A stretch of 64,000 bases of DNA from Streptomyces hoynatensis (lineage in GTDB: Bacteria; Actinomycetota; Actinomycetes; Streptomycetales; Streptomycetaceae), in contig NZ_RBAL01000006.1 of the NCBI RefSeq assembly GCF_003626535.1, positions 310,001-374,000 of the forward strand, written 5' to 3'. The notes below the pieces were generated by a model. The model was given only the letters and a program-made list of their open reading frames with translations, was not told where the DNA came from and did no database searches. Position 1 is the first letter of the stretch. Every line of letters begins with the position of its first letter. Both the position numbers and the translations under genes were made by a program. Below, one piece after another: positions 53,785-61,934 of this stretch.

Positions 53785-53819
53785 GGCGGCCCCGCGCGGT
53801 GCTCTCGCGCGGGGCCGCC
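53785..53819 (-). terminator. Strong hairpin between precursor gene and exporter genes
   Basis: 14-bp perfect stem GGCGGCCCCGCGCG / CGCGCGGGGCCGCC with a 7-base loop, 19 bases after the precursor stop and 36 bases before ramA. No T tract. Position suits an attenuator or mRNA-stabilising hairpin that raises precursor mRNA over exporter mRNA. Confidence 0.75.
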
Positions 53820-53837
53820 TTCGTCCGCGGGGGACGG

Positions 53838-53981
53838 TCAGAGACAGATGATCACGCTCTGCGAGCTGTGGGTGTCGCAGAGCAGGAGGCTGGCGCTGCT
53901 CTGGTCGCCGTCGTCGCCGCCGTGCCCGGCGTCCAGGGCGGTCGTCTCCGGCTCCATGGCCTGCAGGTCGAGAAGGGACAT
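53838..53981 (-). CDS. ramS: Class III lanthipeptide precursor (SapB/AmfS-like)
   Basis: 47 residues; RBS GGAAG 5 bases before the ATG. Leader begins MSLLDLQAME, matching the LLDLQ recognition helix of RamS/AmfS. Acidic/Gly middle (DAGHGGDDGD). Core has two ring motifs: SSASLLLC (S28, S31, C35) and SSQSVIIC (S39, S42, C46), each S-x2-S-x3-C, giving lanthionine/labionin rings after dehydration by LanKC. The linker between rings is DTH, one residue longer than the two in RamS and AmfS as I recall them; C-terminal Leu follows. Probable product is an amphiphilic morphogen that helps aerial hyphae rise. Confidence 0.93.
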   Translation of the reverse strand: MSLLDLQAMEPETTALDAGHGGDDGDQSSASLLLCDTHSSQSVIICL

Positions 53982-54080
53982 GACGTCTTCCTTTCGGTTC
54001 GTTTCCGGTCGGCGGCTTGCGCCGACTGCTCGCCGGGTTGCGCTGTTTCCTCCGGCTCGTGCCGGGGGCGGTCGCGGAAC

Positions 54081-56981
54081 TCAGCTCGCGGGGGACGGAT
54101 GGTGCGTGGTCCGCCCCCGCCCCGGGCCCTGGGGCGCCGGGGCGGAGGGGGTCTGTGGGCGGTCTGCCGTGGGAGGAGAGACCGCGGGGGCGGCGACCGC
54201 GTCGAGGAAGGGCAGCCGCGGGGCGGGCCGCGCCCCGCCCGCGTGGTGCGCGGCGCCCAGGGCCAGCAGGCAGCCGGCGGTCCCGGTGGCCAGGTCCATC
54301 GACAGGCGCATCATCTGGTCGCCGGGGAAGGCGAGTTCGCCGCGGTAGGACATGGCGTACCAGTCCATGGCCGCGACCTGCCCGGCGAGGCCGTCCGCGC
54401 ACCGGTCCGCCGCGGCGCCCGCCGGTTCGGCCGCGGCGGCGCGGGCCAGGTACCAGACCATCCCGGCCCGGCCGCGGAAGAGCCCGGGCTGCGCGTAGTA
54501 ACGCAGCATCGCCGCGGGCAGAATCCGTGCCCGCGCCTCGGCGAACCGCTCCGCCTCGCCGGCCGGCCGGTCCGCGCCCCGGGCCCCGGCGCTGGTGAGG
54601 TAGTCGTCGAGCACGGCGGCGACCCCGACGCTGCCCTCGCCGAGGTAGGGCATCAGGCGGTCGCCCTCGTCGAGCAGCCAGACGCCCTGCCGGTCGGGGC
54701 GCAGGTGCTCCAGGTCGCGCCGCAGCGCCGTGGCGGCCAGGCCGAGGAACTCGCGGTCGCCGGTGCGGGCCAGGCGCCGCAGGAAGAGCAGGGCCGCGCC
54801 GCTCGCGCCGTGGAGCAGCCCGGCGCGGCGGCGACCGGGCGGCTCGGGCGGGCGCGAGGACAGCTCGCGCACGCGCCGGGCCACCAGTGCGGTGGCCCGC
54901 GCGGCCTGCGCGGCCAGCTCCGTCTCGCCCGTGGCCGCGGCGAGGTCGTCCAGGACCAGGGCGAGGCCGCAGAGACCGCCGTACAGGTGCGTGGGCAGGC
55001 CCTGCCAGCGCTCGCCGAGCGCCCGGTGCGCCAGGTCGAGCGCCGCCTGGCGGTGGCCCAGGTGGTGCAGCACGTACGCCACGCCGAGCAGCCCGTCGTA
55101 CAGGCCGAGCGGGGTGCCCTCCGGCGGGGCGGCGGCCCGCCGCAGCAGCCAGCGCTCGCCCTCCTCGTAGCGCTCGCCGCAGACCTCGTGCAGGGCGTGC
55201 AGGACGCCGGCCGCGCCGTGCGCGAGGCCGAGTCCCCCGCCCGCGGCGAACTGCGCGATGTCGCCGGGAAAGAGCCGGTCCTCGCGGTCCGGGGTGGCGG
55301 AGGCCAGCATCGCGCGGACCATGGACTCCCGGGCCCGCGGCCACTCCAGGGCCCGCGGCCACTGCCGCGGGGCCGCGGGTTGCCGCCGGCAACGGGCCGG
55401 GGCGCGGCGCGCGCCGTCCGTGCCGCGAATCTCCGCCACGGCCCCGGCGAGGAACGCGTCCGGAATGCCGGGGAACTGCGCGGCGGCGATCTCCGCGAGG
55501 TGCTCCGCCTTCGCGGGGTCGATGGCGAGCAGCGTGGTCATCGGGACGAAGAGGGCCAGCCGCAGGCAGGCCAGGGCGTAGCGGTCGACGGCGAAGCCGG
55601 TCCGGTCGGCCGGCGCCAGGAAGCCGGGGTGGGCCACGACCTGGCGGCGGTTCTCCGCCACCGTTGCCGCCGCCTCGAAGTCGAGCAGCGTCACCTCGGG
55701 CGGGGCCTGCGCCGCCTCGCCCCAGGCGCCCTGCGCCGCGCGCTCGCCGCCCGCCGCCTCGTGCGTCTCGTGCGTCTCGTGCGTCTCGTGCGTCTCGTGC
55801 GCCTCGGTGAGGATGACGTTGAACATGTGCAGGTCGTGGAAGACCAGGCCGCGGCCGTGCAGGGCGGTGATCGCGCGCTCCACCGCGGCGTGGACCCCGA
55901 GCGCCCAGCGGGTGTACGCGGACAGGGCCGCCGGGTCGGGCTCCCGGGTCAGCAGTGGATGGCGCCGGGCGAAGAAGGAGTTGAGGGTGCGGCCTGGCAC
56001 GAAGTCCATCACGAGGAAGCGGTGTTCGCCGACCGTCAGCCAGTCCCGTACGGCGGGCGCGACGCCGAGCCCGGCCGCGGCCTCCAGCGCCGCGCGCTCC
56101 CGCTTCAGCCGGGTGACCGCGTCGGCCCCGTCCGCCGCGAGACCCGCGTGCGGCCTGGCCTCCTTGAGGACGACCCGCTCCCCGGTGCGGGTGTCGACGC
56201 CCCGGTAGACGCCGCCGCCGTTGGAGAAGTGCAGGGCCGCCTCGATCCGGTAGGGCAGCCCCTCCAGGGTCACCGCCTGCCGGGCGGCGAGGTGGGGGCG
56301 CAGGAAGGCGGGCAGCGTCACCCAGTCGGGCAGCGCGAAGCCCGGCGTCCTGCGATCGGGCACCAGGCGCCCGTGCGGGTCCTCGACGGCCGGGACCAGG
56401 ACGCCGGAGCCGTTGTCGGTGCGGCGGGGCACGAAGGCGCCCCAGCGCACGTACAGCGGGCCCTCGCCCCAGCGCAGGTCGGTGAGGATGTAGGGCCCGG
56501 GCTCCCCGGCGAGGAGCCCGCCGAGTTCGGTGAGCACCGTGTGCGTCTCGGCCTCGTCCGCGGGATAGAGGGTGGCGAATTTCCCGCTGGACTCGCGTCC
56601 GGCGTACTTGGAATTCCGCAGGAAGAGCAGCGGCAGGCTGGGCACGAATTTGAAGGGCAGGCGCCGCGGCACGCAGTAGTCCCACACCTTTTCTGCCAGC
56701 GCGGCGGCATTGCCGAGGCAGGCCGAGACGTGGATCTTCCAGCCCTGCCCGGGCAGCGAGGCGGCCACCGGCTGAACGTGCAGCCAGTCGCCGGAACGCC
56801 GGGTGCGCCAGCCCGCAGGGACCGGGCGGCGCGCGGCCTCGAACAGGTCTTCCCGCGCCGTGCCTTCCGCCGTGGCATCCGTCCCGGCATCCGCCGTGGC
56901 GCCCGCGTTGCGTGCGGCCAGGTCGGGCGTCTCGTAGAAATGCCGGTCCAGCAGGCAGAAGACCTCGTACCGCTTGTCCAT
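54081..56981 (-). CDS. ramC: Class III lanthipeptide synthetase LanKC (RamC-like)
   Basis: 966 residues from ATG 56981 (MDKRYEVFCLLDRHFYETPD, as in RamC). N-terminal lyase-like domain (about 1-210), Ser/Thr kinase domain (about 215-520): Lys in VVLKEARP (about 270), catalytic loop VFHDLHMFN (about 382), DFE in place of DFG (about 433). LanC-like cyclase (about 575-910): GLAHGAAGVLHAL, YDGLLGVAYVL, LYGGLCGLALVL, without Cys/His zinc ligands, as expected for class III. Between catalytic loop and DFE an (HET)4-5 repeat and acidic/Ala linker are inserted. Phosphorylates, eliminates and cyclises the precursor. Confidence 0.95.
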   Translation of the reverse strand: MDKRYEVFCLLDRHFYETPDLAARNAGATADAGTDATAEGTAREDLFEAARRPVPAGWRTRRSGDWLHVQPVAASLPGQGWKIHVSACLGNAAALAEKVWDYCVPRRLPFKFVPSLPLLFLRNSKYAGRESSGKFATLYPADEAETHTVLTELGGLLAGEPGPYILTDLRWGEGPLYVRWGAFVPRRTDNGSGVLVPAVEDPHGRLVPDRRTPGFALPDWVTLPAFLRPHLAARQAVTLEGLPYRIEAALHFSNGGGVYRGVDTRTGERVVLKEARPHAGLAADGADAVTRLKRERAALEAAAGLGVAPAVRDWLTVGEHRFLVMDFVPGRTLNSFFARRHPLLTREPDPAALSAYTRWALGVHAAVERAITALHGRGLVFHDLHMFNVILTEAHETHETHETHETHEAAGGERAAQGAWGEAAQAPPEVTLLDFEAAATVAENRRQVVAHPGFLAPADRTGFAVDRYALACLRLALFVPMTTLLAIDPAKAEHLAEIAAAQFPGIPDAFLAGAVAEIRGTDGARRAPARCRRQPAAPRQWPRALEWPRARESMVRAMLASATPDREDRLFPGDIAQFAAGGGLGLAHGAAGVLHALHEVCGERYEEGERWLLRRAAAPPEGTPLGLYDGLLGVAYVLHHLGHRQAALDLAHRALGERWQGLPTHLYGGLCGLALVLDDLAAATGETELAAQAARATALVARRVRELSSRPPEPPGRRRAGLLHGASGAALLFLRRLARTGDREFLGLAATALRRDLEHLRPDRQGVWLLDEGDRLMPYLGEGSVGVAAVLDDYLTSAGARGADRPAGEAERFAEARARILPAAMLRYYAQPGLFRGRAGMVWYLARAAAAEPAGAAADRCADGLAGQVAAMDWYAMSYRGELAFPGDQMMRLSMDLATGTAGCLLALGAAHHAGGARPAPRLPFLDAVAAPAVSPPTADRPQTPSAPAPQGPGRGRTTHHPSPAS
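55756..55809. repeat. 9-bp tandem repeats encoding HET in LanKC kinase domain
   Basis: GTCTCGTGC occurs four times without interruption (55765-55800), flanked by degenerate copies. Read on the minus strand it encodes repeated His-Glu-Thr within the kinase domain. Confidence 0.92.
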
Positions 56982-57297
56982 GAGCGCCGGAATCCCTCCC
57001 GCTTTTCCCCGCCTGCCCGGCCGTTCGCCCCCTCGTTCGCCGCGGGAAGCGAGAAAGAGATTTCCACGGCTGCGGGTTCGCCGACAGTCACGCCTGTCAT
57101 CGGACGGGCGTGCACTCTGCACGGCCCGCGCCGCCGCCGCGGCCCCCGCGGCGGCGCCCGGAAGCGCGCGGCCGCTGTGGGAAACCCACAGCCGGGCGGC
57201 GGCGCGCCTGTCGCGGCCCGCGCTCCGCCGAGGTGGCCGGGGAGGCTAGCGTGGTGCGGGACCAGACGCATCAGGACGGCAGGAAGCAGGTGGCCCC
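56982..57297. other. 316-bp divergent region between ramC and fabG
   Basis: No gene. Inverted repeats GTGCA-CTC-TGCAC (57110-57122) and GACAG-N6-CTGTC (57083-57098) lie 100-140 bp upstream of ramC, candidate RamR or other regulator sites. A TAGCGT -10-like element (57246-57251) with no clear -35 may serve fabG. RBS GGGAGG is 13 bases before ramC. Confidence 0.55.
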
Positions 57298-58017
57298 TTG
57301 AGCCGCTCGGTACTCGTCACCGGAGGCAACCGCGGAATCGGCCTGGCCATCGCCCGGGCCTTCGCCGAGCACGGCGAGAAGGTCGCATTCACCTACCGCT
57401 CGGGAGAGCCCCCGCAGGACCTCGTCGCGCGCGGGTGCCTGCCGGTGAAGTGCGACATCACCGACCCGGAGCAGGTGGAGCAGGCATACAAAGAGATCGA
57501 GGAACGGCACGGCAACGTGGAGGTCCTCGTCGCCAACGCCGGGATAAACCGCGACGGGTTGATCCTGCGCATGTCGGACGACGACTTCACCTCCGTCCTC
57601 GACACCAACCTCACCGGCACCTTCCGGGTCGTCAAGCGCGCCTCCAAGGGCATGCTGCGCGCCCGCACCGGGCGGATCGTGCTGATCTCCTCGGTCGTCG
57701 GCCTGCTCGGCTCCCCGGGGCAGGTCAACTACGCGGCCTCGAAGGCGGGCCTCGTCGGCTTCGCGCGTTCGCTGGCGCGCGAGCTCGGTTCCCGCAACAT
57801 CACCTGCAACGTGGTCGCCCCCGGCTGGGTGGACACCGACATGTCGCGGGCGGTGAGCGAGCAGCGGCTCGCCGAATCCCTGGCGCAGGTGCCGCTCGGC
57901 CGGGCCGCGAACCCGGAGGAAATCGCGGGTGTGGTCCGGTTCCTGGTCTCGGACGACGCCGCTTACATCACTGGAGCCGTCATTCCCGTTGACGGCGGAT
58001 TGGGCATGGGGCACTGA
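57298..58017 (+). CDS. fabG: 3-oxoacyl-ACP reductase
   Basis: 239 residues from TTG, with AGGAAG upstream. SDR fold: TGGNRGIG (about 8-15), VLVANAGI, catalytic SSVVG Ser and YAASKAGLV (Tyr/Lys), VAPGWVDTDM, C-terminal YITGAVIPVDGGLGMGH. Reduces beta-ketoacyl-ACP in fatty-acid synthesis. Ends two bases before fabI (gap 58018-58019). Confidence 0.95.
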   Translation: MSRSVLVTGGNRGIGLAIARAFAEHGEKVAFTYRSGEPPQDLVARGCLPVKCDITDPEQVEQAYKEIEERHGNVEVLVANAGINRDGLILRMSDDDFTSVLDTNLTGTFRVVKRASKGMLRARTGRIVLISSVVGLLGSPGQVNYAASKAGLVGFARSLARELGSRNITCNVVAPGWVDTDMSRAVSEQRLAESLAQVPLGRAANPEEIAGVVRFLVSDDAAYITGAVIPVDGGLGMGH

Positions 58018-58019
58018 AC

Positions 58020-58799
58020 ATGAGTGGACTTCTCGCCGGCAAGAACATCCTGGTCACCGGGGTCATCACCGACGCCTCGATCGGCTTCCAGGTGGCCAGG
58101 CTGGCCCAGGAGGAGGGCGCCGAGGTGGTGCTCACCGGCTTCGGCAGGGTGTCGCTCGTGGAGCGGTTCGCCAAGCGGCTGCCCAAGCCGGTCCCGGTGA
58201 TCGAGCTCGACGTGCAGAACGGCGAGCACCTGGCCACCCTCGCCGACCGGGTGGCCGAGCAGCTGGGCGAGGGCATGACCCTCGACGGGGTGGTGCACTC
58301 CATCGCCTTCGCGCCCCAGGACGCCCTCGGCGGCAACTTCCTCGAAACGCCCTGGGAGTCGGTCGCCACGGCCGTCGAGGTCTCGGCCTACTCGCTGAAG
58401 TCGCTGACCATGGCGCTGCTTCCGCTGCTGGAGCGGCGCGGCGGTTCGGTCGTGGGCATGGACTTCGACGCGCGGGTTGCCTGGCCCAAGTACGACTGGA
58501 TGGGCGTCTCCAAGGCCGCCCTGGAGGCGACGGCCCGTTACCTGGCCAGGGACCTGGGGGAGAAGAACATCCGGGTCAACCTGGTGTCGGCCGGGCCGAT
58601 CAAGTCGATGGCCGCCAAGTCCATCCCCGGCTTCGACGAGCTGGCCAACGTGTGGAACACCCGCGCCCCGATCGGCTGGGACCTCAGCGACGCGGAGCCC
58701 GCCGCGCGCGGCGTGGTGGCCCTGCTGTCCGACTGGTTCCCGAAGACGACCGGCGAGGTCGTCCACGTCGACGGCGGCGTGCACATGATGGGCGCCTGA
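58020..58799 (+). CDS. fabI: Enoyl-ACP reductase
   Basis: 259 residues. Divergent SDR: VTGVITDASIGFQVARLAQEEG near the N-terminus, VVHSIAFAP, catalytic Tyr/Lys in YDWMGVSKAALE, RVNLVSAGPIKSMAAKSI, VDGGVHMMGA at the end. NADH-dependent last reduction of each fatty-acid cycle; target class of isoniazid/triclosan-type inhibitors. Coupled to fabG. Confidence 0.96.
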   Translation: MSGLLAGKNILVTGVITDASIGFQVARLAQEEGAEVVLTGFGRVSLVERFAKRLPKPVPVIELDVQNGEHLATLADRVAEQLGEGMTLDGVVHSIAFAPQDALGGNFLETPWESVATAVEVSAYSLKSLTMALLPLLERRGGSVVGMDFDARVAWPKYDWMGVSKAALEATARYLARDLGEKNIRVNLVSAGPIKSMAAKSIPGFDELANVWNTRAPIGWDLSDAEPAARGVVALLSDWFPKTTGEVVHVDGGVHMMGA

Positions 58800-58910
58800 G
58801 CGGCCCCGCACCGGGCCCGCCGCCCTGGACCCGCCCGCGCCTCGCCCCTCCACCGGGGCGGGGCGCGGGCGCGTGTGGGGGCGCGCGGGATGCGTGGGGC
58901 GCGTGAGGTC

Positions 58911-59588
58911 TCAGAGGCAGGCGCCGGCGCGGCAGACCCGCGCGTAGGACCCGGCCTCGGCCGCGGCGGCCCCCGCGTCGCCCCGGCGCACCGCGGCCAC
59001 CAGGCCGGTGTGGTCCACGTGGTCCTCCGGGCGCAGCACCTCCCCGACGTCGCTGCGCAGGAAGGCCCGCAGCACCGCGCCCAGGTCGGCGTACACCGCG
59101 CGGAGCACCTCGTTGTGGGAGGCCCCCACGACCGCCAGGTGGAAGGCGGTGTCGGCGCCGACGAACCGCTCGGCGTCCCCCGAGTCCCAGGCGGCCTCGC
59201 GCCGCGCCAGCAGGGACTCCAGCTGCCGCAGCTCCTCCTCCGTGCGCCGCTGCGCCGCCAGCCGCGCGGCCTCGGCCTCCAGCGCGCCGCGCAGTTCCGA
59301 GACGTCCCGCGGGTCGGCGTCCGCGAAGCGCCGGTGCATCACCCCGGCCAGCTCGCTGGTGGCCGCCACATAGGTGCCCGAGCCCTGCCTGATGTCGAGC
59401 AGGCCGTTGTGCGCGAGCGCCCTGACGGCCTCCCGCACGGTGTTCCTCGCCACACCGAGGCGCTCGACCAGTTCGGGCTCGGTCGGGATGCGCGAGCCCA
59501 CCGGCCATGCGCCCGAGGTGATTTCCCGGCGCAGCCGGACGATCACCTGGTCGGCGAGGGCGGAGCGGCGGGGCGCGGTCAGTGTCAT
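58911..59588 (-). CDS. GntR-family regulator, FadR subfamily (FCD domain)
   Basis: 225 residues from ATG 59588 with GGGAGAG upstream. Winged HTH at about 8-75 (IPTEPELVERLGVARNTVREAVRALAHNGLL) and an FCD domain with metal/ligand His residues (FHLAVVGASHNEVL, PEDHVDHTGLVAAV). Divergent from an MFS transporter with a 64-bp gap; likely controls it. The effector is unknown. Confidence 0.92.
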   Translation of the reverse strand: MTLTAPRRSALADQVIVRLRREITSGAWPVGSRIPTEPELVERLGVARNTVREAVRALAHNGLLDIRQGSGTYVAATSELAGVMHRRFADADPRDVSELRGALEAEAARLAAQRRTEEELRQLESLLARREAAWDSGDAERFVGADTAFHLAVVGASHNEVLRAVYADLGAVLRAFLRSDVGEVLRPEDHVDHTGLVAAVRRGDAGAAAAEAGSYARVCRAGACL

Positions 59589-59630
59589 AACTCTCCCGGA
59601 ACGTCCGGTCCCCAGGCGAGGGGATTCATC

Positions 59631-59646
59631 CCATGATTCTATGATT
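59631..59646. promoter_or_regulatory. Direct repeat CYATGATT in the GntR/MFS gap, overlapping a -10 element
   Basis: CCATGATT and CTATGATT are adjacent 8-bp repeats. TATGAT (59640-59645) also fits a -10, placing the start site at or near the MFS ATG (59653), which has no RBS: a leaderless transcript repressed at its -10 by the GntR protein is plausible. Confidence 0.55.
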
Positions 59647-59652
59647 GGGTTC

Positions 59653-61044
59653 ATGGAGTCGATGAGGGACGACCGTACTCCGCCCGCGAACCCGAAGGCC
59701 ACCGAGGAGCGCACCCCGGCAGCACAGGGCCCGGCGGGCGGCCCTGCCGCACCCCAGGCCACGGCCACCAGGACCGCGCCCGCGGCCCCGCGAGCCGGCG
59801 CGGAGCAGGCGGCGGCCGGGCGACCGGCCGCGGCCACCCCGGCCGCCTGGCTGATCGTCGCGGGCCTGTTCCTCGCCGCGTTCAACCTGCGCCCCGCCGT
59901 CGCCGGGCTCGGCCCCCTGCTGGAGGAGGTCCGCGACGGGCTCGGCATGAACGGCGCGGTCGCGGGCCTGCTGACCTCGCTGCCCGCGCTCTGCTTCGGC
60001 CTGTTCGGCATGGCGGCGCCCCGGCTGGCCCGCCGGCTGGGTCCGGGAACCGTGGTCGCGGCCGGGATGGCCGCCATCGCCGCCGGCCTCGGCCTGCGCG
60101 CCGCCTCCGGCTCCACCCCCGTGTTCCTCCTGTTCAGCGCCCTCGCGCTGGCCGGCATCGCCGTCTCCAACGTCCTGATGCCGGTGCTCGTCAAGCGCTA
60201 CTTCCCCGACCGCGTCGGCGCCATGACCGGCCTGTACTCCACCGCCCTGGCGCTGGGCACCTCGGCCGCCGCCGCGTTCACCATCCCGCTCGCCGACGCC
60301 GGGGGCGGCTGGCGTTTCGGCCTCCTCTTCTGGGCGCTCACCGCCGCCGCGGCCGTGCCGGTGTGGTCGGCCGCGCTGCTGCGCCGCCGCGCCGCGGACC
60401 GGGCGCGGGAACGCCCGGACCAGAGGCCGGCCGCGGCGGCCCCGCCGGCCGCCCCCGAGGCGCCGTTGCGGCTGTCCCGCTCGCCCACCGCCTGGTCGCT
60501 CGCCGTCTTCTTCGGGCTGCAGTCCACCGCGGCCTACATCACCATGGGCTGGGCCCCGCAGATCTACCGCGACGCCGGGGTGCCCGCGACCACCGCCGGG
60601 CTGCTCCTCGCCCTCGTCATGGGCGTCGGCGCCCCGCTCGGCTTCGTGCTGCCCACCCTCGCCGCCCGGATGCGCCACCAGGGCCCGCTGGCCGCCGGGC
60701 TCGGCGCCTGCGGCCTCGTCGGCTACGCCGGCCTCTGGCTCGCCCCCGCGGGCGGGGCCTGGGCCTGGGCGACCCTGCTCGGCATCGCCAACTGCTGCTT
60801 CCCCGTGGCCCTCACCATGATCGGCCTGCGGGCCCGCACCAGCCAGGGCGTCGCCCGGCTGTCGGCCTTCGTGCAGGGCATCGGCTACCTGATCTCCCTG
60901 CCGGGCCCGCTGCTCGTCGGCATCCTGAACGAGGCCACGGGCGGCTGGGAGGTGCCCCTGGCCTTCACCACCTGCCTGCTGATCGCCCAGATCGCCGTCG
61001 GCCTGCGGGCCGGGCGGGACCGGTGCATCGAGGACGGCGACTGA
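59653..61044 (+). CDS. MFS transporter, CynX/NimT-like
   Basis: 463 residues. Long Pro/Ala/Thr N-terminus (about 60 residues), then 12 membrane segments (first AAWLIVAGLFLAAFNLRPAVAGLGPLL). FNLRPAVAGLGPLL and FGLFGMAAPRLARRLGP fit the cyanate/nitroimidazole subfamily. A central cytoplasmic loop is Arg/Ala-rich. ATG 59653 lacks an RBS; 59662 is another ATG. Followed by a 38-residue membrane peptide gene. Confidence 0.9.
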   Translation: MESMRDDRTPPANPKATEERTPAAQGPAGGPAAPQATATRTAPAAPRAGAEQAAAGRPAAATPAAWLIVAGLFLAAFNLRPAVAGLGPLLEEVRDGLGMNGAVAGLLTSLPALCFGLFGMAAPRLARRLGPGTVVAAGMAAIAAGLGLRAASGSTPVFLLFSALALAGIAVSNVLMPVLVKRYFPDRVGAMTGLYSTALALGTSAAAAFTIPLADAGGGWRFGLLFWALTAAAAVPVWSAALLRRRAADRARERPDQRPAAAAPPAAPEAPLRLSRSPTAWSLAVFFGLQSTAAYITMGWAPQIYRDAGVPATTAGLLLALVMGVGAPLGFVLPTLAARMRHQGPLAAGLGACGLVGYAGLWLAPAGGAWAWATLLGIANCCFPVALTMIGLRARTSQGVARLSAFVQGIGYLISLPGPLLVGILNEATGGWEVPLAFTTCLLIAQIAVGLRAGRDRCIEDGD

Positions 61045-61060
61045 GTGGAAGACTGGGCAC

Positions 61061-61177
61061 ATGCCAGCGCTCGACCCCAACCCCACCGGCGGCCACCGGA
61101 TGCTGCTGATGATCCTCGGCGCCATGCTCGGCGTGACCGTCCTCATCGGCATCATCGCGACCGTCGCCTCCCCCTGA
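61061..61177 (+). CDS. 38-residue membrane peptide, transporter-associated (SGM_5486-like)
   Basis: 38 residues: hydrophilic MPALDPNPTGG start then one membrane helix (LLMILGAMLGVTVLIGIIATV). 16 bp after the MFS stop. From memory, NCBI models an SGM_5486-type transporter-associated peptide with the same DPNP start and single helix. Probably a small partner of the exporter. Confidence 0.78.
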   Translation: MPALDPNPTGGHRMLLMILGAMLGVTVLIGIIATVASP

Positions 61178-61317
61178 ACCGCCTCCCCCTGCCGCCTTCC
61201 GCTCGACCCTGACCCCTGACCCCCGCCCCCCGACCTCGCCGGCCCCGGCGCCCCCGGCCCCCGGCCCCCGGCCGCGCGGCGCGCCCGCCCGTGCCGTGCG
61301 CCCGCCCCGCGGCCGGC

Positions 61318-61671
61318 TCAGGGCGACCGGTCAGGTCCCGGCGCCAGCCGCCGCGCCAGCTCGTCCGGGTGGAGCCCGGCGCGGTCCGCCGCCTCGGTGC
61401 GGTAGGCGACGCGGCCCACGACGTGCCCGGTCACCGGGGCCGTCAGCAGCGAGAACACGGCCAGGAGCAGCAGCGAGGGAATCTCCGTGGCCGGGGCGGT
61501 GAGCGAGGCCCCCACCACCGTGAGCAGCAGCCCGAGGGTCTGCACCTTCGACGCCGCGTGCAGCCGCGAGACCGTGTCCCGGAAACGCACCAGGCCCACG
61601 CCGCTGAGCAGGCAGAACGCGGCCCCCGCGAGCAGCAGCGCGGCCGAGGCCGCCTCCAGGGCCGCCCTCAC
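61318..61671 (-). CDS. mnhG: Na+/H+ antiporter subunit G
   Basis: 117 residues from GTG 61671. Three membrane helices (ALLLAGAAFCLLSGVGLVRF; QTLGLLLTVVGASL; IPSLLLLAVFSLLTAPVTGHV) and the family motif RFRDTVSRLHAASK. Last gene of the mnh operon; start overlaps the mnhF stop. Confidence 0.92.
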   Translation of the reverse strand: MRAALEAASAALLLAGAAFCLLSGVGLVRFRDTVSRLHAASKVQTLGLLLTVVGASLTAPATEIPSLLLLAVFSLLTAPVTGHVVGRVAYRTEAADRAGLHPDELARRLAPGPDRSP

Positions 61672-61934
61672 CGCATGTCCTCGCGCCGCTGGACCAGACG
61701 GGCCGCCGCGAGGGTGCCGACGAAGCCCAGCAGCGCCAGCACGATCACCACATGGCCCCCGGCCGCCTCCCCGCGCAGCCGGGAGCCCACCACCGCCCCC
61801 GCCACCAGCAGCGTGACCAGCGCGTCCAGCGCCACCACCCGGTCCAGCACCCGCGGCCCGCGCAGCAGCCGCCCCAGCACCAGCAGCCCCGCCGCGACCA
61901 CCATCGCCAGCGCGGCGAGCGCCGGCCCCCTCAC
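61668..61934 (-). CDS. mnhF: Na+/H+ antiporter subunit F
   Basis: 88 residues, three membrane helices; RGPRVLDRVVALDALVTLLVAG is the subunit F motif. Overlaps mnhE by four bases and mnhG by four bases. Confidence 0.92.
   Translation of the reverse strand: MRGPALAALAMVVAAGLLVLGRLLRGPRVLDRVVALDALVTLLVAGAVVGSRLRGEAAGGHVVIVLALLGFVGTLAAARLVQRREDMR

Noticed and set aside
52911..57992. Very long + strand open frame (about 1,690 codons) across the lanthipeptide genes
   Set aside because: It is antisense to ramC, ramA and ramS and covers fabG in a wrong frame; composition is Arg/Ala/Gly noise without domains. High GC suppresses stop codons.
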